Assembly (NCBI GenBank): GCA_023055355.1
Contig: JALJCS010000006.1
Coordinates: 34,813,001 to 34,877,000, forward strand
Direction of reading: 5' to 3'
Length of the DNA: 64,000 bases
Origin: Agelaius tricolor
Lineage: Eukaryota; Chordata; Aves; Passeriformes; Icteridae
Positions 12,605 to 24,500 of this stretch are shown here, one piece after another. The notes under the pieces were generated by a model, which ran no database searches, was not told the origin of the DNA, and worked only from the letters and a program-made list of their open reading frames with translations. A program made the position numbers and the translations under genes. Numbering within the stretch: the stretch's first letter is position 1; each line of letters starts with the position of its first letter.

Positions 12605-14394
12605 CATGTTTTCTGAAAACATGTTACAAGGCCAAGTGATTCTTTAGGGTGCTTAGATTTCAGGACAAAAGGGCTTGTTAGGTAACTTCTCCAAACTAGG
12701 ATACTTTGTCATTAGTTGTCATCAATGAAAACAAACTAGAACTTACTGCACTGACCTGCTTGCAGCCTTATACTAATATCTCCTGCAGTAGTCAACTTCT
12801 GTTTGGTCTCATAGCATAATTAAACAGACTCTTACGTTCATCTTATCTTTTCAAAAAACTTTCAGTTAGGTAGAAATTATGTATTTTAAAAAATGTATAT
12901 ATTTTTAAACTTTTTTTACCCTTTTGTCCTTGTTCCTATTATAGGTAAGCTATAGCGAAGTATAAGAAAAAGATGATACTGAAATAATCAATTACACTTG
13001 GCAAGTTAAATGTTAATTATTAGAGTATTGTCCCATATTGACTTTCTCATCCAAGCAAATGCCATTTAAATCACTGAAGCTTGTCAAGTAGCTTCCTATT
13101 CTGGCAAACTTTTAAAACTCTTTTACTTTTGGAATGCTTGGTAACACAAAGATGTTTGAATTTGCAAAGCATTTTTTTTCCTTGTTGAGTTTGTCAGTGT
13201 GCCTTGCTTCTCTTTTTTACTAGTCTGTCATGCTCTCTGTTATTCTAGATAGTGCATGTTTTTCACTCTGACTTCTAGTGCCTTTCTTTCTAATCTTTTT
13301 CTTGAAAAGTTCATAGTCCTCTTCTGACTTCTGAAACTTAAATAGATTTCATAAGATGCAAGGTAGCTCCTAGTACAGTCACAGCAAAAGAAATTGCCAG
13401 GAATCTGACATGTAATGTAAACAGGAATGAATCTTGTATGAGCCCTGTAAATTTTGGTCTTTGATGAAATATGGTTTGTTATATGTTCTCTTATCATAAC
13501 TAGATACAACATTTGGACTGAAGGAGTCCTAACTAGCAGTGTTAGTTTTTCTGTAAGTTTCTTTTCTCTTTAATTGACAAGGTTGCTGTAGCACCAACTC
13601 TGTTTCGTGGTGTAACAAACACCTCTGCTATAGTATGAAAGTGTGGCACATGTAGCACCACTTCCTTGGCTGAAACATGCTGATTCTGTTCAGGAGCTAC
13701 ACTGATTTATGCCACCTGAAAACTTGGCCCACCTTGCATATGAAACCAGACAAGGGGCTTTTAGCCTCATGTGAGGAAACACTCCTATTCTCTTTCCTAT
13801 GATCTTTGAGTAATCCTGACTGCAGGATTTTGCCCTCAGGCAAAACCAATGGGATGAGCATAGCTCAGAGAGTTAAGAGCAACACGTTGCCAGTGAGTTG
13901 AAATACTGTGGCTCTAGGAGAAACTAATAGAAGGAAAATTTCCTGACAATCATTTCCTTGGATAGCCATGAAGAAGATTCACATGAAAATATAAGTATGT
14001 CTGGCATAAGTTACCATTCTCTATTGGGGCAAATATGTACACTTATGTGCACTACTAGAGAATTTTTCAGAGCGAGTACAAATAAAGTCATCAAAATTTG
14101 TGGTATCTGACAAGATAAAAGGAACAGTCAAAGTAACAATATGTGTAGGGCCAAATGTTCGTGCAATTTATGTATCTAATTTGATTCTATAAGACAGAAT
14201 CTGACACTGCAAGCAACTTACTTGCTAAGGAGAGATGACATACTTCCTATGAAAGGTCTGCATGGTATTATTACTATTTTACTGGATGCTTACTAGAAAT
14301 TGTTTTTAAAAATCTCTTCAGTAGGCTCCACATAGTAAAGTCTGTTGCTCTGTATTTAGATCACATTTGGACTGCGGTTATGCTTTGTCTTTTC
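12605..14394. other. Non-coding stretch, nothing recognised
   Basis: AT-rich sequence. A 90-codon minus-strand frame at 13240-13512 has no recognisable features. No transposon similarity noticed. Confidence 0.6.
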
Positions 14395-14444
14395 TATTTT
14401 TCCCTTGTTTTTTTTTTTTCTTCCTTCTCCTTTCTTTTTCTTCT
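14395..14444. repeat. Long polypyrimidine tract
   Basis: About 50 bases are almost entirely T and C, including a run of 12 T (14408-14419) and alternating TTCC/CTTC strings. It is followed shortly by TCTCAG, so on sequence alone it could act as a strong splice acceptor. No open exon follows it. It could also form a triplex. Confidence 0.7.
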
Positions 14445-17400
14445 GTGGATTCTCAGCTGTAGGTGACATTATTGTGATGGCTGCATTTCAAAGACCTCAC
14501 CTGCTCTGTCATCTCTGAATTTATGTTACACTTCATGGTATCAGCTCTAACGATCTTATTCTCTCGCTCTCTCTTTCCTTTGCACCTCTACTCACTTCCT
14601 GACACTTGACACAATAAAACTCTTTTTCATTTAGAAACTGCATTTAACCCCTTTTCACCAACAGCTTTTTACTCAAAAAAGAAAGAAAAGCATATTAATG
14701 AGACACTACAACTTTGGGGATTCAATATTTTTTTAATTACAAATAAATATATTTATGTACTCTTTTGTTTATACCTAGCCAGTCTTTATAAGAGTTACCT
14801 GTGCATATCTATCTTTAAAAATTCATAAATGACATGTGGGTTCCTTTAATTTTTTTTTCCATCAGTCTTTTATAATCAGGCTTCATTTCCTGGCAGTTAA
14901 GAAAATAAAAGAAAACAGCCACAGTGATGAAGACAAACTTAACTCTCTCATGAAGATCCTTTCAACCAATGAAAATCTTCAGTGTTTATGACCTGGCACA
15001 TTTTATTAAATGCTATGGCTTCATTTACATATACATTAAATTGTATTGTTGGGAAAAAATTAGTTTAAAGAGCCATTGCCTTTAACTATACCTTATAAAC
15101 AAAGAAACACAACTTGATAATCAGAAATTCTAATGAATGAGTGAACAGCTTATTTAAAAAAATAATAACTTTTCCAACATGTAACCAGTATCTGCAAGAA
15201 AAATATGTATGCAAAAGCACAGTAATAACCATCTAGAGAAGTTGCATAAAATCCTATTACCTATTAATTTCATTTCTCTTTTGCTGAAGATGTCATTAGC
15301 AGACAAAGTTGTCATTCTTTTAAAGTAGTTAAAATTTCTAAGCACTTAGTGAATATTTTGAATGATCAATATTTAGCCTATTCGTTATTCATGTGCTATT
15401 CAATTTAGCTATGTGAAGTTCTTTATTGGTAGAAGAACAAGTCTGAATTGAATTCACATAAATATGTATTTTTGAATAGGGAAAGATTATGCAGGAAAGA
15501 TTCAAGCATGTTGGGTTCTGTATTTTTTTGGTTTTTGGTTGTTTTTTTTTTCAAAGTGGGTGGTTTATGTTTTTGTTGTACCCAACCTATATTATTTTCT
15601 ATTTCTTGAATGCACTCATTTCTGTATTTCTGATGGAAAAAGGATCATAAATATATTTAAGTAAGTTAAATACAGACTTTACAAATATGGGTACAAAGAG
15701 ATATGTAAAATGCTGTGTCTTCAGTGAACAGATGGACCAAGAAGTTGTTGTGAATCTGGCTAGGAACTATGGTGAATGATATTTCATTAGCCCATATCAG
15801 TTACAGATCTGTTGAACAAAATAAGACTCCAGACATTTTCTGAATTACTCTCTTATATAGGTCAAATCACAGTTGTAAGAGCAAATGTTCACAAACGGCC
15901 ACTGATCTGGGTGGCCCAGATTTTAAAAGCCCAGCTGGAAGCATTTTGGGTCTCGTGGAATTGTAGAGTACTTTTTTTTTCTGAGACCCAAACCCAAGGA
16001 TATCTCAAAATTGAGCTTCAGAATAAAAACTGTCATGTAGGAAATGCTTGTTATTAAAAGTCCTGTTTCTCCATCATATACTTTCTTTAGTATCATATGG
16101 ACATTATTTCCTCTGGAAAGGTTTCTTTCTTATTGTGCCAGAGAAAGGGAATAAGTGATTGTTTGGTCTGCCATAGACCTCTTTGCAACCTTAAGCAGTT
16201 CACTTAACATGCCTTTGTCACCCTTCCTCATATATATAATAATAACAGCTAGCTCTGTATTGTGCAAAATAAGTGTGGCAGTATTTCACATCAGTCAATT
16301 TCATTTTGAGCAAAAAAACAGATACAAGAAGTATGCATATCTATAATCTAGGGCAATATGGCCTGAATCTTGAGTGCTACTGTGATACAAGTAATTAACA
16401 TTTTCTTCCTGGAATGAAGGCTGTCAACACATTTTTTAATAGATTCCATGAATTAAGTCATGGTTTCAAACAATTTGGTCTGAAGTTGTGCATTAAAACT
16501 GTGGTGAGCCATTAAAAAGATGACTTACCAACTGTCAAAAGCAAAATAAGAATTAAGAAGGTGAAGAGGGAGAGTGTTGTGTGACAGCCACCATAGATTT
16601 TCCAGGCTGAATGCTCAGATGCCTCTCTGCATATGGGTCTGCTGGAAACTTTCACTACAGGTACAGAAGTCACACCTGTGACTGTAGCAAGAAACCCTGA
16701 TTTCCTCTTCAGTTTTTCTTACCACTTATGTAAAAGATTTAAGCAAAAAGATTCAGCATGATGTTAATGCTAATTGCAATTTTGTTATAGTCATTGCAAA
16801 CAACAGTAATGAAATAATCTATTTTTGAAAAACGGAGTGCAGTAAGCCTAAATTCTTTTGGTGAGCAGAACTATTTTGGTTTTAACTTTCTCTCAGGTGA
16901 CGATTAAATTCTCCTTTCAGCCATAGACTGAAATGTATCACCACCTAATTTTTTTCATAGAATTAACTCCCACTGCCTGTTTAGTGATTCATAGACACCA
17001 CCATATGAAGCTGTCAGACTGTAGATACTGGAGGGTAAGGGAAAAGACTATATTGCCCTTCATATAAAATGAGGGAATTTATCACTGCTTCTTTTTGGAG
17101 CTTGGTACAACCTCCTCCGAGCACTACAGTAGCTCCAACAAGCAAGCAGGCGTTGCCTTGTGTGAAAATCAATAATGCCTCACACAGGTGCTAGAAATGC
17201 CTGTAAAGTAAGAGAGGTACTCAGCCATAGTTACTAAATGCTGCTGAAGGAAACCCTCACTTTTCAAAGCTACAGGAAATCATTCTTCTGAAGTGATCAT
17301 TTTCTCTTACTTGTCTTGTGACTCCTGTTCATCTTTGCCCCCTGTGCTGCTATGAGTAAGTGACAGGTCACCACAGTAACCTTTTAACATGAGGTATGGA

Positions 17401-18204
17401 ACACTGAAAGTAATTCAAAAGGCTATTTTTTTTTTGTTGCAGTAAATAGCCTGTCTGAACCAGATACAAGCTTCTGATGTAACGCTGTTTGTCTTCAAGC
17501 ACCTTCAACAGAGCAAATCTGCTTTTGTTTTGACATTTTGCTGTCAAATTTCCTGAATGCATAATTACAGATATATTATAGAAATACGAGTGCTACAGTC
17601 AGGTCTGCTTCCCAGTCATAGATAGATAATTCCATGAATAACAAATCCATTATCACCCTTGCTACTGACAGCAACAATAAAAAAATCATTGTATCAACAA
17701 AGGAAACAAATGATGCTAACATATACAAAAGGAATATTGTATTGGCCCAGTACACAGGTAGCCATACAGACAAATATGCCCTTCTACATATATTGCTTTT
17801 GATTTTTTAATTTTTGGAGTAGAACAGGAATAATTCTTTAGTAAGGAAGGATAAAAGCCACAGACCTACCTACTTGTTTTTACAAAACATCTATGTGCCC
17901 AGTTTCTCAATGGGAACAAAACAAAATAATTAAGTTTTAGTTTGGAAGAGCCACTGTAAAATTTGTGTTTGTGGCAAGCATGTTACACTTCATATTTGTG
18001 GCAACTTAACTTCAGTCCTCACATATTAAAACACTTTCTCTTCACATTGAATACTTATTTGTTGCAAATTTTATTACAGTTTAATGCAAGATACTAAAGT
18101 TTGCAAATAAGTTACTGAGCTGTGGCCTAGACTGGCCTGCTGCAAAGTGTGAAGGGCTATATGTGCCTCATAGAACAACTAGTGGGTGTCAAAACCCTCC
18201 TAGG
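14445..18204. other. AT-rich non-coding stretch
   Basis: Stop codons are frequent in all frames. Items seen are AT-rich patches around 14725-14760 and T/G runs at about 15521-15551. No gene or named repeat is supported. Confidence 0.65.
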
Positions 18205-18498
18205 TTATTCCACATGACTTTGTTGGGTGCTGGGGCCAGCTCTTTGCTTAGCTGTGTGTTCTGTATGGCCCTGACAATATTCTAACACTTGTAACAAGTC
18301 ATCTTGCCTAAACACTACAGCTGAGATGGGATCTCCTTCTATGACCCCAGTGTACAATGGTCGTGCCTGAAATTGTATCATATGTGCCATATGTAAATCC
18401 TGTACCAGGTAATTCTCCAGCTGGGCTATAATATGCCAAGTAAAAATAAATGTCTGATCCTTTAGGGGGATCAGACATTTATTTATTGTTCCATCCTA
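18205..18498 (-). other. Open frame of about 97 codons, unrecognised
   Basis: On the minus strand a frame is open from just after a TAG at 18496-18498 down to a TAA at 18205-18207. The first ATG lies near 18390 and gives about 61 residues. The composition looks protein-like: a hydrophobic-aromatic first third, then acidic and polar residues, including the string IEGDPISAVVFRQDDLLQVL. There is no signal peptide, zinc-binding motif or catalytic motif that I recognise. The upstream part runs through a perfect foldback (18444-18484), so at least that section is structurally derived. It may be a decayed gene or transposon fragment, or chance. No function is assigned. Confidence 0.15.
18444..18484. 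repeat. Perfect 17-bp inverted repeat, 7-nt loop
   Basis: The left arm is 18444-18460 (AAATAAATGTCTGATCC) and the right arm 18468-18484 is its exact reverse complement, around TTTAGGG. There is no mismatch. It has no T run or stem context to suggest a terminator and is too short for a typical pre-miRNA (usually more than 55 nt with bulges). Confidence 0.97.
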
Positions 18499-21400
18499 TG
18501 CATAAACGGTTTTCCTTTGTCCTATCAGAGTAAACAAAAGAAAAGAAAATTCATATCACAACAGAAAAATACTTCTTTTCCACTTCTATCTTCAGTATCT
18601 TCCCTCTGTTCCTAAATCTTTCAAACAGACAATTTAATCCCACATCCACTTGGGGTATAAAGACCTTTACTCCTGTGCACATACCAGATTGAAATCAAAC
18701 CAAGAGGGGATACTTTTTCAAATAGTGTATGTTTAAATTGTGCAGCTTCTTGGCACAGGAAATTGTGGATATTAAAATATTTTATTAATTCAGAATACAA
18801 CTGGACAAATGCATCTAATAAGTCTCCATTGACATTTTTCTAGCATTAAGACATTTCAGATCTGGGAGGGGAAGTAGTAAGGCAGTTTTGTCTTGTTCTT
18901 AAATGCTTTCCAGAATATCTGAACCCAGACTTGTCAGAAATAGGGTGTTTGGTCTGATACAGAGGTTCTTATGTATCACTGTGCACGTGTCCAGTAAAGG
19001 CTTCATGAGCCAAGGTTGCAAAAGATAATTGAGATCTTCTGGATGACTGAGTTTAAAGAAGAATGCCTTAGTGTTAATGTCACCACAGCAGAAATTTTAT
19101 TCCATTCCTCACATTAAAAAAAAAAAAAAGTAGATCTTTTACTTTTTTAGAACATCTATATGAATAGTAAACTAGTACAGACTAATCAAGTCATGCAATA
19201 CCATAAATCATCAGCTTTATGTATCTGAACTACAAGGGATGGAAGGTAACAGGTCTGTGTTGGAACACTGGTTACAGCATAATTGTATAACCCTAACTAT
19301 ATGAACACTTTCATAAATACATCTGTGCTGAATTTTATGATGTAGGAAAACAGTATTCAGAATTGCGCTCATTGCTGCTAAAAAAAATGTGGTGATTTAT
19401 CTGCCCTCAGCAAAAATAGCAGCAGGCTACCTACTGTTAAATAGCAAAACATTTCTTGAGAGCTTTCCATGTGATTCTTCATGCAGAGGGGAACTCATAC
19501 ATAGATTTCTGTTAGTACCAATCCAGGAGAAACCCAGCACAGTTCTAGAAAATTGGCTTTTGACATCCTTGATCTGTGACTGATTACCTGCAGCACTAGA
19601 CAGATTTTGCTGGCTGGATCAGAAAGCAACATACCAGTAGATTTACTTGAAGGAAAAATGTAGGAGGAGGAATAGGTTTTCAGTGATCTTGTAAGCCTTC
19701 AGTGTCCTGAGGCACAGGCCATCATTACATGACTATATATTTGCTAGTGCCAATTTGTTTTTATTTATTTAGGGAGACTGTGACATTCACTGGTGTTCTG
19801 TCCACGTTACTCAACTAGACTTTGAAAATGGTGCTAGCACAGCTGAAGTAAAAAGAACCATGGGAACCATCTGTCTTGATCCTAAGCCATGCAACTGCAT
19901 TCATTTCTGAATGGAAATTGGAGCACTGTACACAGAAACTCCCAGGGCCTATGAAGCAGCAGGGAGCATGGCAGCAGAGCAGAACAACTTGGGGAGACCA
20001 GCTACAGTGCCTGGGACCTATCAAAAACACTCCTGTGCTCTAGATGAAATTACAACCAGGAAAAATGTTTTAAGTGAAACACTACAGCACAGTGAACCTA
20101 CATAACCTACTGGGAGTGTCATGAGAACACATGACCAATCTCTATTTTTTATACTAATGCAGTAAATCCTGTTATGTATTATCTCCATATCATTTGGCAT
20201 GCACTGCTCATGGAGAGGATCTCTTCCCAAAGAGATGTGAGGGAAGAGTGACTCCCTTTGGTTGCTGGGAATAAAGACTGGATTTGTGACTTTGAGCAAG
20301 TGTGTTCCTCAACCACATACAAGCAGTCATCCCTCCAGGATTCTAGCAGTGACTGGGTCCATTGCCTGTAGATCTTTCCCAGTAAAATACATGCTACTTT
20401 CTTAAACCAGGGACAGTCCTACTCAAAAAATGGTACATTGTTGTACTTTAGTGAGATAGTATCACCTGTAAACTTCAGCCCCTGACAGATGTGTGTACAT
20501 ACGTACCATGTATGTGTGCCAGTTGTAAACATCTGTCTAAATGAGTGTGTTGACAATGAATTACTCAAGGAAACTTGACTTTTTTTTTTAGTGTGAATTA
20601 ACAGCTTCTTGACTTGTTACTACATCAACTGCTAATTAGTCCCTGAGTGTAGTTCAAGGTGTTGGCATTCATTACAAAGCTTTCTGCGGTTGTTTGGATC
20701 TTTATCTGCCTCAAAGGCAGAATCTTTAGGCAAAAATAGTTCTTCAGGATACACAGAGCAGGAAAAGGAAAGGTGGGCTGTAAGGTCAAGAGTTGGTGTT
20801 AAAGACAGCACATCACCTAGATTTGGCTCCAATAATGTAAAAGTGCTTTAAGTTAGGTGATGACTTTAACCATCAGGACTAAGAGCAAGATTAATTGTTG
20901 GAATAAAGATAGGGAAATCAGAACCTGGAACTTCAGGAGATTACTGAACTCTAGTCAAAAGAGCCATCTAGCATGTATCCCTTGATTCTGAAAAAAATCC
21001 CAAGTACATAATTCTAGGTGTCTAGATAAACAAAGGTATGAGAACAAATACCCTTAACAAACAAGCAGTAATAATTTGAAGTGATGATAAATACAATGCA
21101 TCTACTTGGGAATAGTAAAAAAGCTGATTTAGGGAAATTTATAAATCTGTAATCTTTTCCTTTATAGTATTCATGAATTCAGGTTAGAATTTGAAAAGTA
21201 AGATAAATACATGGAATCTAAATGAAAAGGCAATATAAGGCAGTATCATCTTTTATACAGGATAAGAATATCTGTGTTTTATTTGAAAATGGACTTCTAA
21301 CAAGAAGATGTAGCAAATTGTATCTTACCTGAAGTTTTTGAACTAATTCCACATATGAGCGCTTAAAGTAATTCAATTTTGTTAAGTCTGTAACACTTAG

Positions 21401-22984
21401 CTTCCAATGAGATTTTAAAATCTTGATTTTATTTAAGTCAGTTAATCAAATAGTTTTTTTCAGAAACATATGATTAAGGAAACACTTTGAAGGCAAACCT
21501 CAGCTTACTTTTTCTAACCTACTTACCTTAATACTAATGCTCTAAATCCACCTAGATACAGGTATGAAGGCTCACATCATTCACGCATATAATACTGGTC
21601 TGTGTTGTCCTTACAAAAAATATATCCAGCTGAGATAACAACTAGGTAGAGGGAAAAGTCTAGGGTTCATCCAGCTATTTCAAGATAGCAACACCTAACA
21701 TGTCATATGTTTCAGAGCAAATGATGCTCTAAAAGCCTTGTTTGAGCTGACTTTAGTTTGTCTCCGTATTTTTTCTTCCTCTTGACTTTCAGGAAAGAAA
21801 ACATTTCTTTAAATACCCTGATCATAAGCCAAGAGAAACCAACACTTATGCTCATTTCCTGTCTCTCTGTTTCCTTTTCTAGACTTGCTCTGCCTATCAC
21901 TCTAAAAGCCTTCCTTTTAGGGTTTCATTAGCAATTGCAATTGCACTTCTTTGATTTGCAGAAAAGTTCTACTACATTTTTTTAAAGTATAACACCAGAT
22001 TTCTTTGTTTGGTGGGGTTTTATTTTTCCCAAGTTACTAATTTCCAAGAGTTCAGCCTGAGCAGAAGAATTGATGGCTACTGTTAATATGCTGCACTAAA
22101 GAAACTTCTCTACAGAAAGTTTGAAAAAAAAAAAACCCCAAAACAGTGGCATGGTGTCACAGCTAGGGTGGTTGACTACATAGGAATATTTGCATGGAGC
22201 ACTGTGGAGTTCTATATGTGCCACACTTTTCTTACTGTAGAAATTCATAGATGATGGTTCTTCCTTTCACTCTCAGTGGTAGAAAAGTGTTGACATATAT
22301 TTTCAAGCCTGGCATAATTTTTCATGGGACTGTTTCATGGAACTACCAGTGGAAAGCTCCTCTTTGCTGCTCTTCATCTTTTTTTCCTCTTCCACTTCCA
22401 CTTCTATATTTTTTAACAGAAGAATCGCAATAGAAAGTCCAAGGTCTGAATTTTGGTGGTGGTGCTGGGTGCTCTGTAGATAACAGTAGGATACTCATCA
22501 AAAAACAGCAAAGGAAAAATGAGACTAGTTAAGGGGGAGTTCTATCCCTTTCTTTTGAGGTAGTGAGATTTTGCCACAAAGTATTGAAATTTTAATCTAT
22601 GTGTGAAACTAAGAGACTAATATAATTTCTGACCTATGCATTTCCCTTTAAACATAAAACACAAACAGGACTGCTTCATCTTGATATCAGAAATATTCTG
22701 ATGTTAATTAATTCATTATTCTGTGAATGACTAATGATGTAAATATATGTTTTGCAAGCACATACACCATATTATGTTACATATGTAAAGTTGTCAGTGA
22801 GTAAAAGAATAAGGAAACTTTGTATACAGTTCTACGGTACCTGCTATGTTGCTTTTTTACCCATCATTGAAAGAGAAAATATTTTCTCACAACGTCGGTG
22901 CATAGTCACAAAAAATGAACGCCTCCACACTTCTTGTTTAATGCCTTCAATTCTGTGGTTACCTCTGTATTGTGTAGATTAATC
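18499..22984. other. AT-rich non-coding stretch with A/T runs
   Basis: Runs of 14 A (19116-19129), 10 T (20580-20589) and 12 A followed by CCCC (22124-22139) are present. The last could be the tail of a retroposed sequence, but no body was recognised next to it. Frames of 60-92 codons occur on both strands with no recognisable content. Confidence 0.6.
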
Positions 22985-24500
22985 CACAGTCAGCCCATTG
23001 ATGACAAGCTGCATGGCTGCCCTGCTGCCCTCGGTCCTGGGTGTCCTTCCCCTCAGTCTTCCATGGTTCTGAGGGACATTTTCAGTGCAATGTGGCTGAG
23101 GTGCTTTGGAGAAGCACTCTCCTCTCTTTCCCTGCCTGAGGATGCTCTCCCCCGCCCCACAGAGCAGGGTCGGTTACTTCACAGCCCAGAAAGCATAAAA
23201 TGCTGACAAAAATGCCTCATAAAAATGCTTGCATTGGAAATTTATGCAGCTATTGGTATTGCCACCCCATGTGCAGGGCAGAATGGCCTGCACACCCACT
23301 GCCAGGGAGCTCTCCTGGTGGTTCATGGGGACAGCCTATGTGTGTGCCTGAACACAGCCAGAGGCAAGAAAGGGCAGCCATGCAGACAGACCCTGTCCTC
23401 TGGCCCTGAGGGGGCTGGGCTCTCCTCACCCTCCTCACCCTCCTCACCCTCCTCACCCTTGCCTGCCCCCTGCCCTGCTGCTGGATGGCCCCGTTCCACC
23501 TTCCCTCGTAGGCTTCTGCATCATCTGATGGTGGATCACAGCAGCAGGCCCAGCTGGGCTGGCAGACATTTCCCCCCTTTCTGGTGGCCAGCCACAAGCC
23601 CCTGGTGTGGGTGGTCAGCCTGGGCTTAGCATCCAGCTTTTCCCAAAACCCAGGGGAGGTGTGCTCAGGTGCATTGCTTCTGAAGTGGTAACAGGCCCAC
23701 CTGAATCCAAAGGGATGTGCTGAGAAAAAAGAGCAGTTATTGATAGTTGAGAAACTGAAATTGAAATTGATATAATCTTGTGTTGCATCATCCAACCCAC
23801 TTTCCTAATCCTGCCTCTTTTAAATCTGAGTGGCCATGCTGACACAATTTTATACAACCAGCAGCTTATCTTCTGACTTGGTGCACTTGCAGGTAGCTTG
23901 CCACAAATTCACACTTTTTTTCCCTCAAAAAAAGCTCCATGAGGGTTTTCTATCTCTCCCTTGAGGAGTCTGGTGGGCTTTGCCGTTCAAAGACCAAGTT
24001 GCAAAACTTTCTTCCAGACAGTTCTTGGGCAGGGAGTGATGGAGGGTGACTGTGGGATATGTTGGTTGTCCCCTCTCCAGTGGGAAAGGCCATTGTGTTC
24101 AGTGAGGGATTCAGGCAGGCTAAGCTTGTGGGGCAGGTACTTGTTCTGCTGTTTTATTGCATGCTGCCAGATACAGGTATAGACAGTTCTTTGGAGACTG
24201 GTGAAGGGTAATAGCCTGGGGGTCTGGATTCATGTTCTCTCCTTCCTTCCCACATATGCCTGATAAACAGAAGAGCTGGTAGCTAATGGTGAGAGGCAGA
24301 CAATTACTTAGGGCAAACAGCCTGAGGGCTTCACAAGTGGGGCACAACTCAAGGGCTACCTGAGATTTCTCAGGGGTGCTAGAGAGGCTTATTGAATAAT
24401 CAGCATGTCTGAAGCAACCTGTGCCTGGGTCAAGCAGCAGAGATACAGACAAGGTCCCTTCACCCTGGGGCACTTTCCTTTAGCTCATGTCTAAGGCTGA
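22985..24500. other. GC-rich, CpG-poor patch
   Basis: Base composition changes sharply to GC-rich at about 22985 and falls back after about 24500. CpG dinucleotides are few, so this is not a CpG-island promoter. Because of the composition, long frames appear on both strands: 181 codons at 23250-23795 minus, 134 at 23225-23629 plus and 117 at 24120-24473 minus. The overlapping pair at 23.2-23.8 kb includes the translated minisatellite. None has a domain I know. Possible identities are a decayed LTR or other retroelement, a lncRNA exon cluster or an isochore fluctuation. I found no terminal repeats or target-site duplication. Confidence 0.55.
23422..23457. repeat. 9-bp minisatellite, four copies
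   Basis: Four perfect consecutive copies of CTCCTCACC. Being a multiple of three, the array keeps all frames open and encodes repeated Ser-Ser-Pro on the plus strand and Val-Arg-Arg on the minus strand. This helps explain the long overlapping frames here. Confidence 0.97.

Noticed and set aside
22124..22139. A12 followed by CCCC as a retroposon tail
   Set aside because: No element body could be recognised on either side.
23250..23795. 181-codon minus-strand open frame as a gene
   Set aside because: It overlaps a long plus-strand frame, depends on a 9-bp minisatellite, lies in GC-rich stop-poor DNA and has no recognisable domain.
22985..24500. CpG-island promoter
   Set aside because: CpG dinucleotides are sparse despite high GC content.
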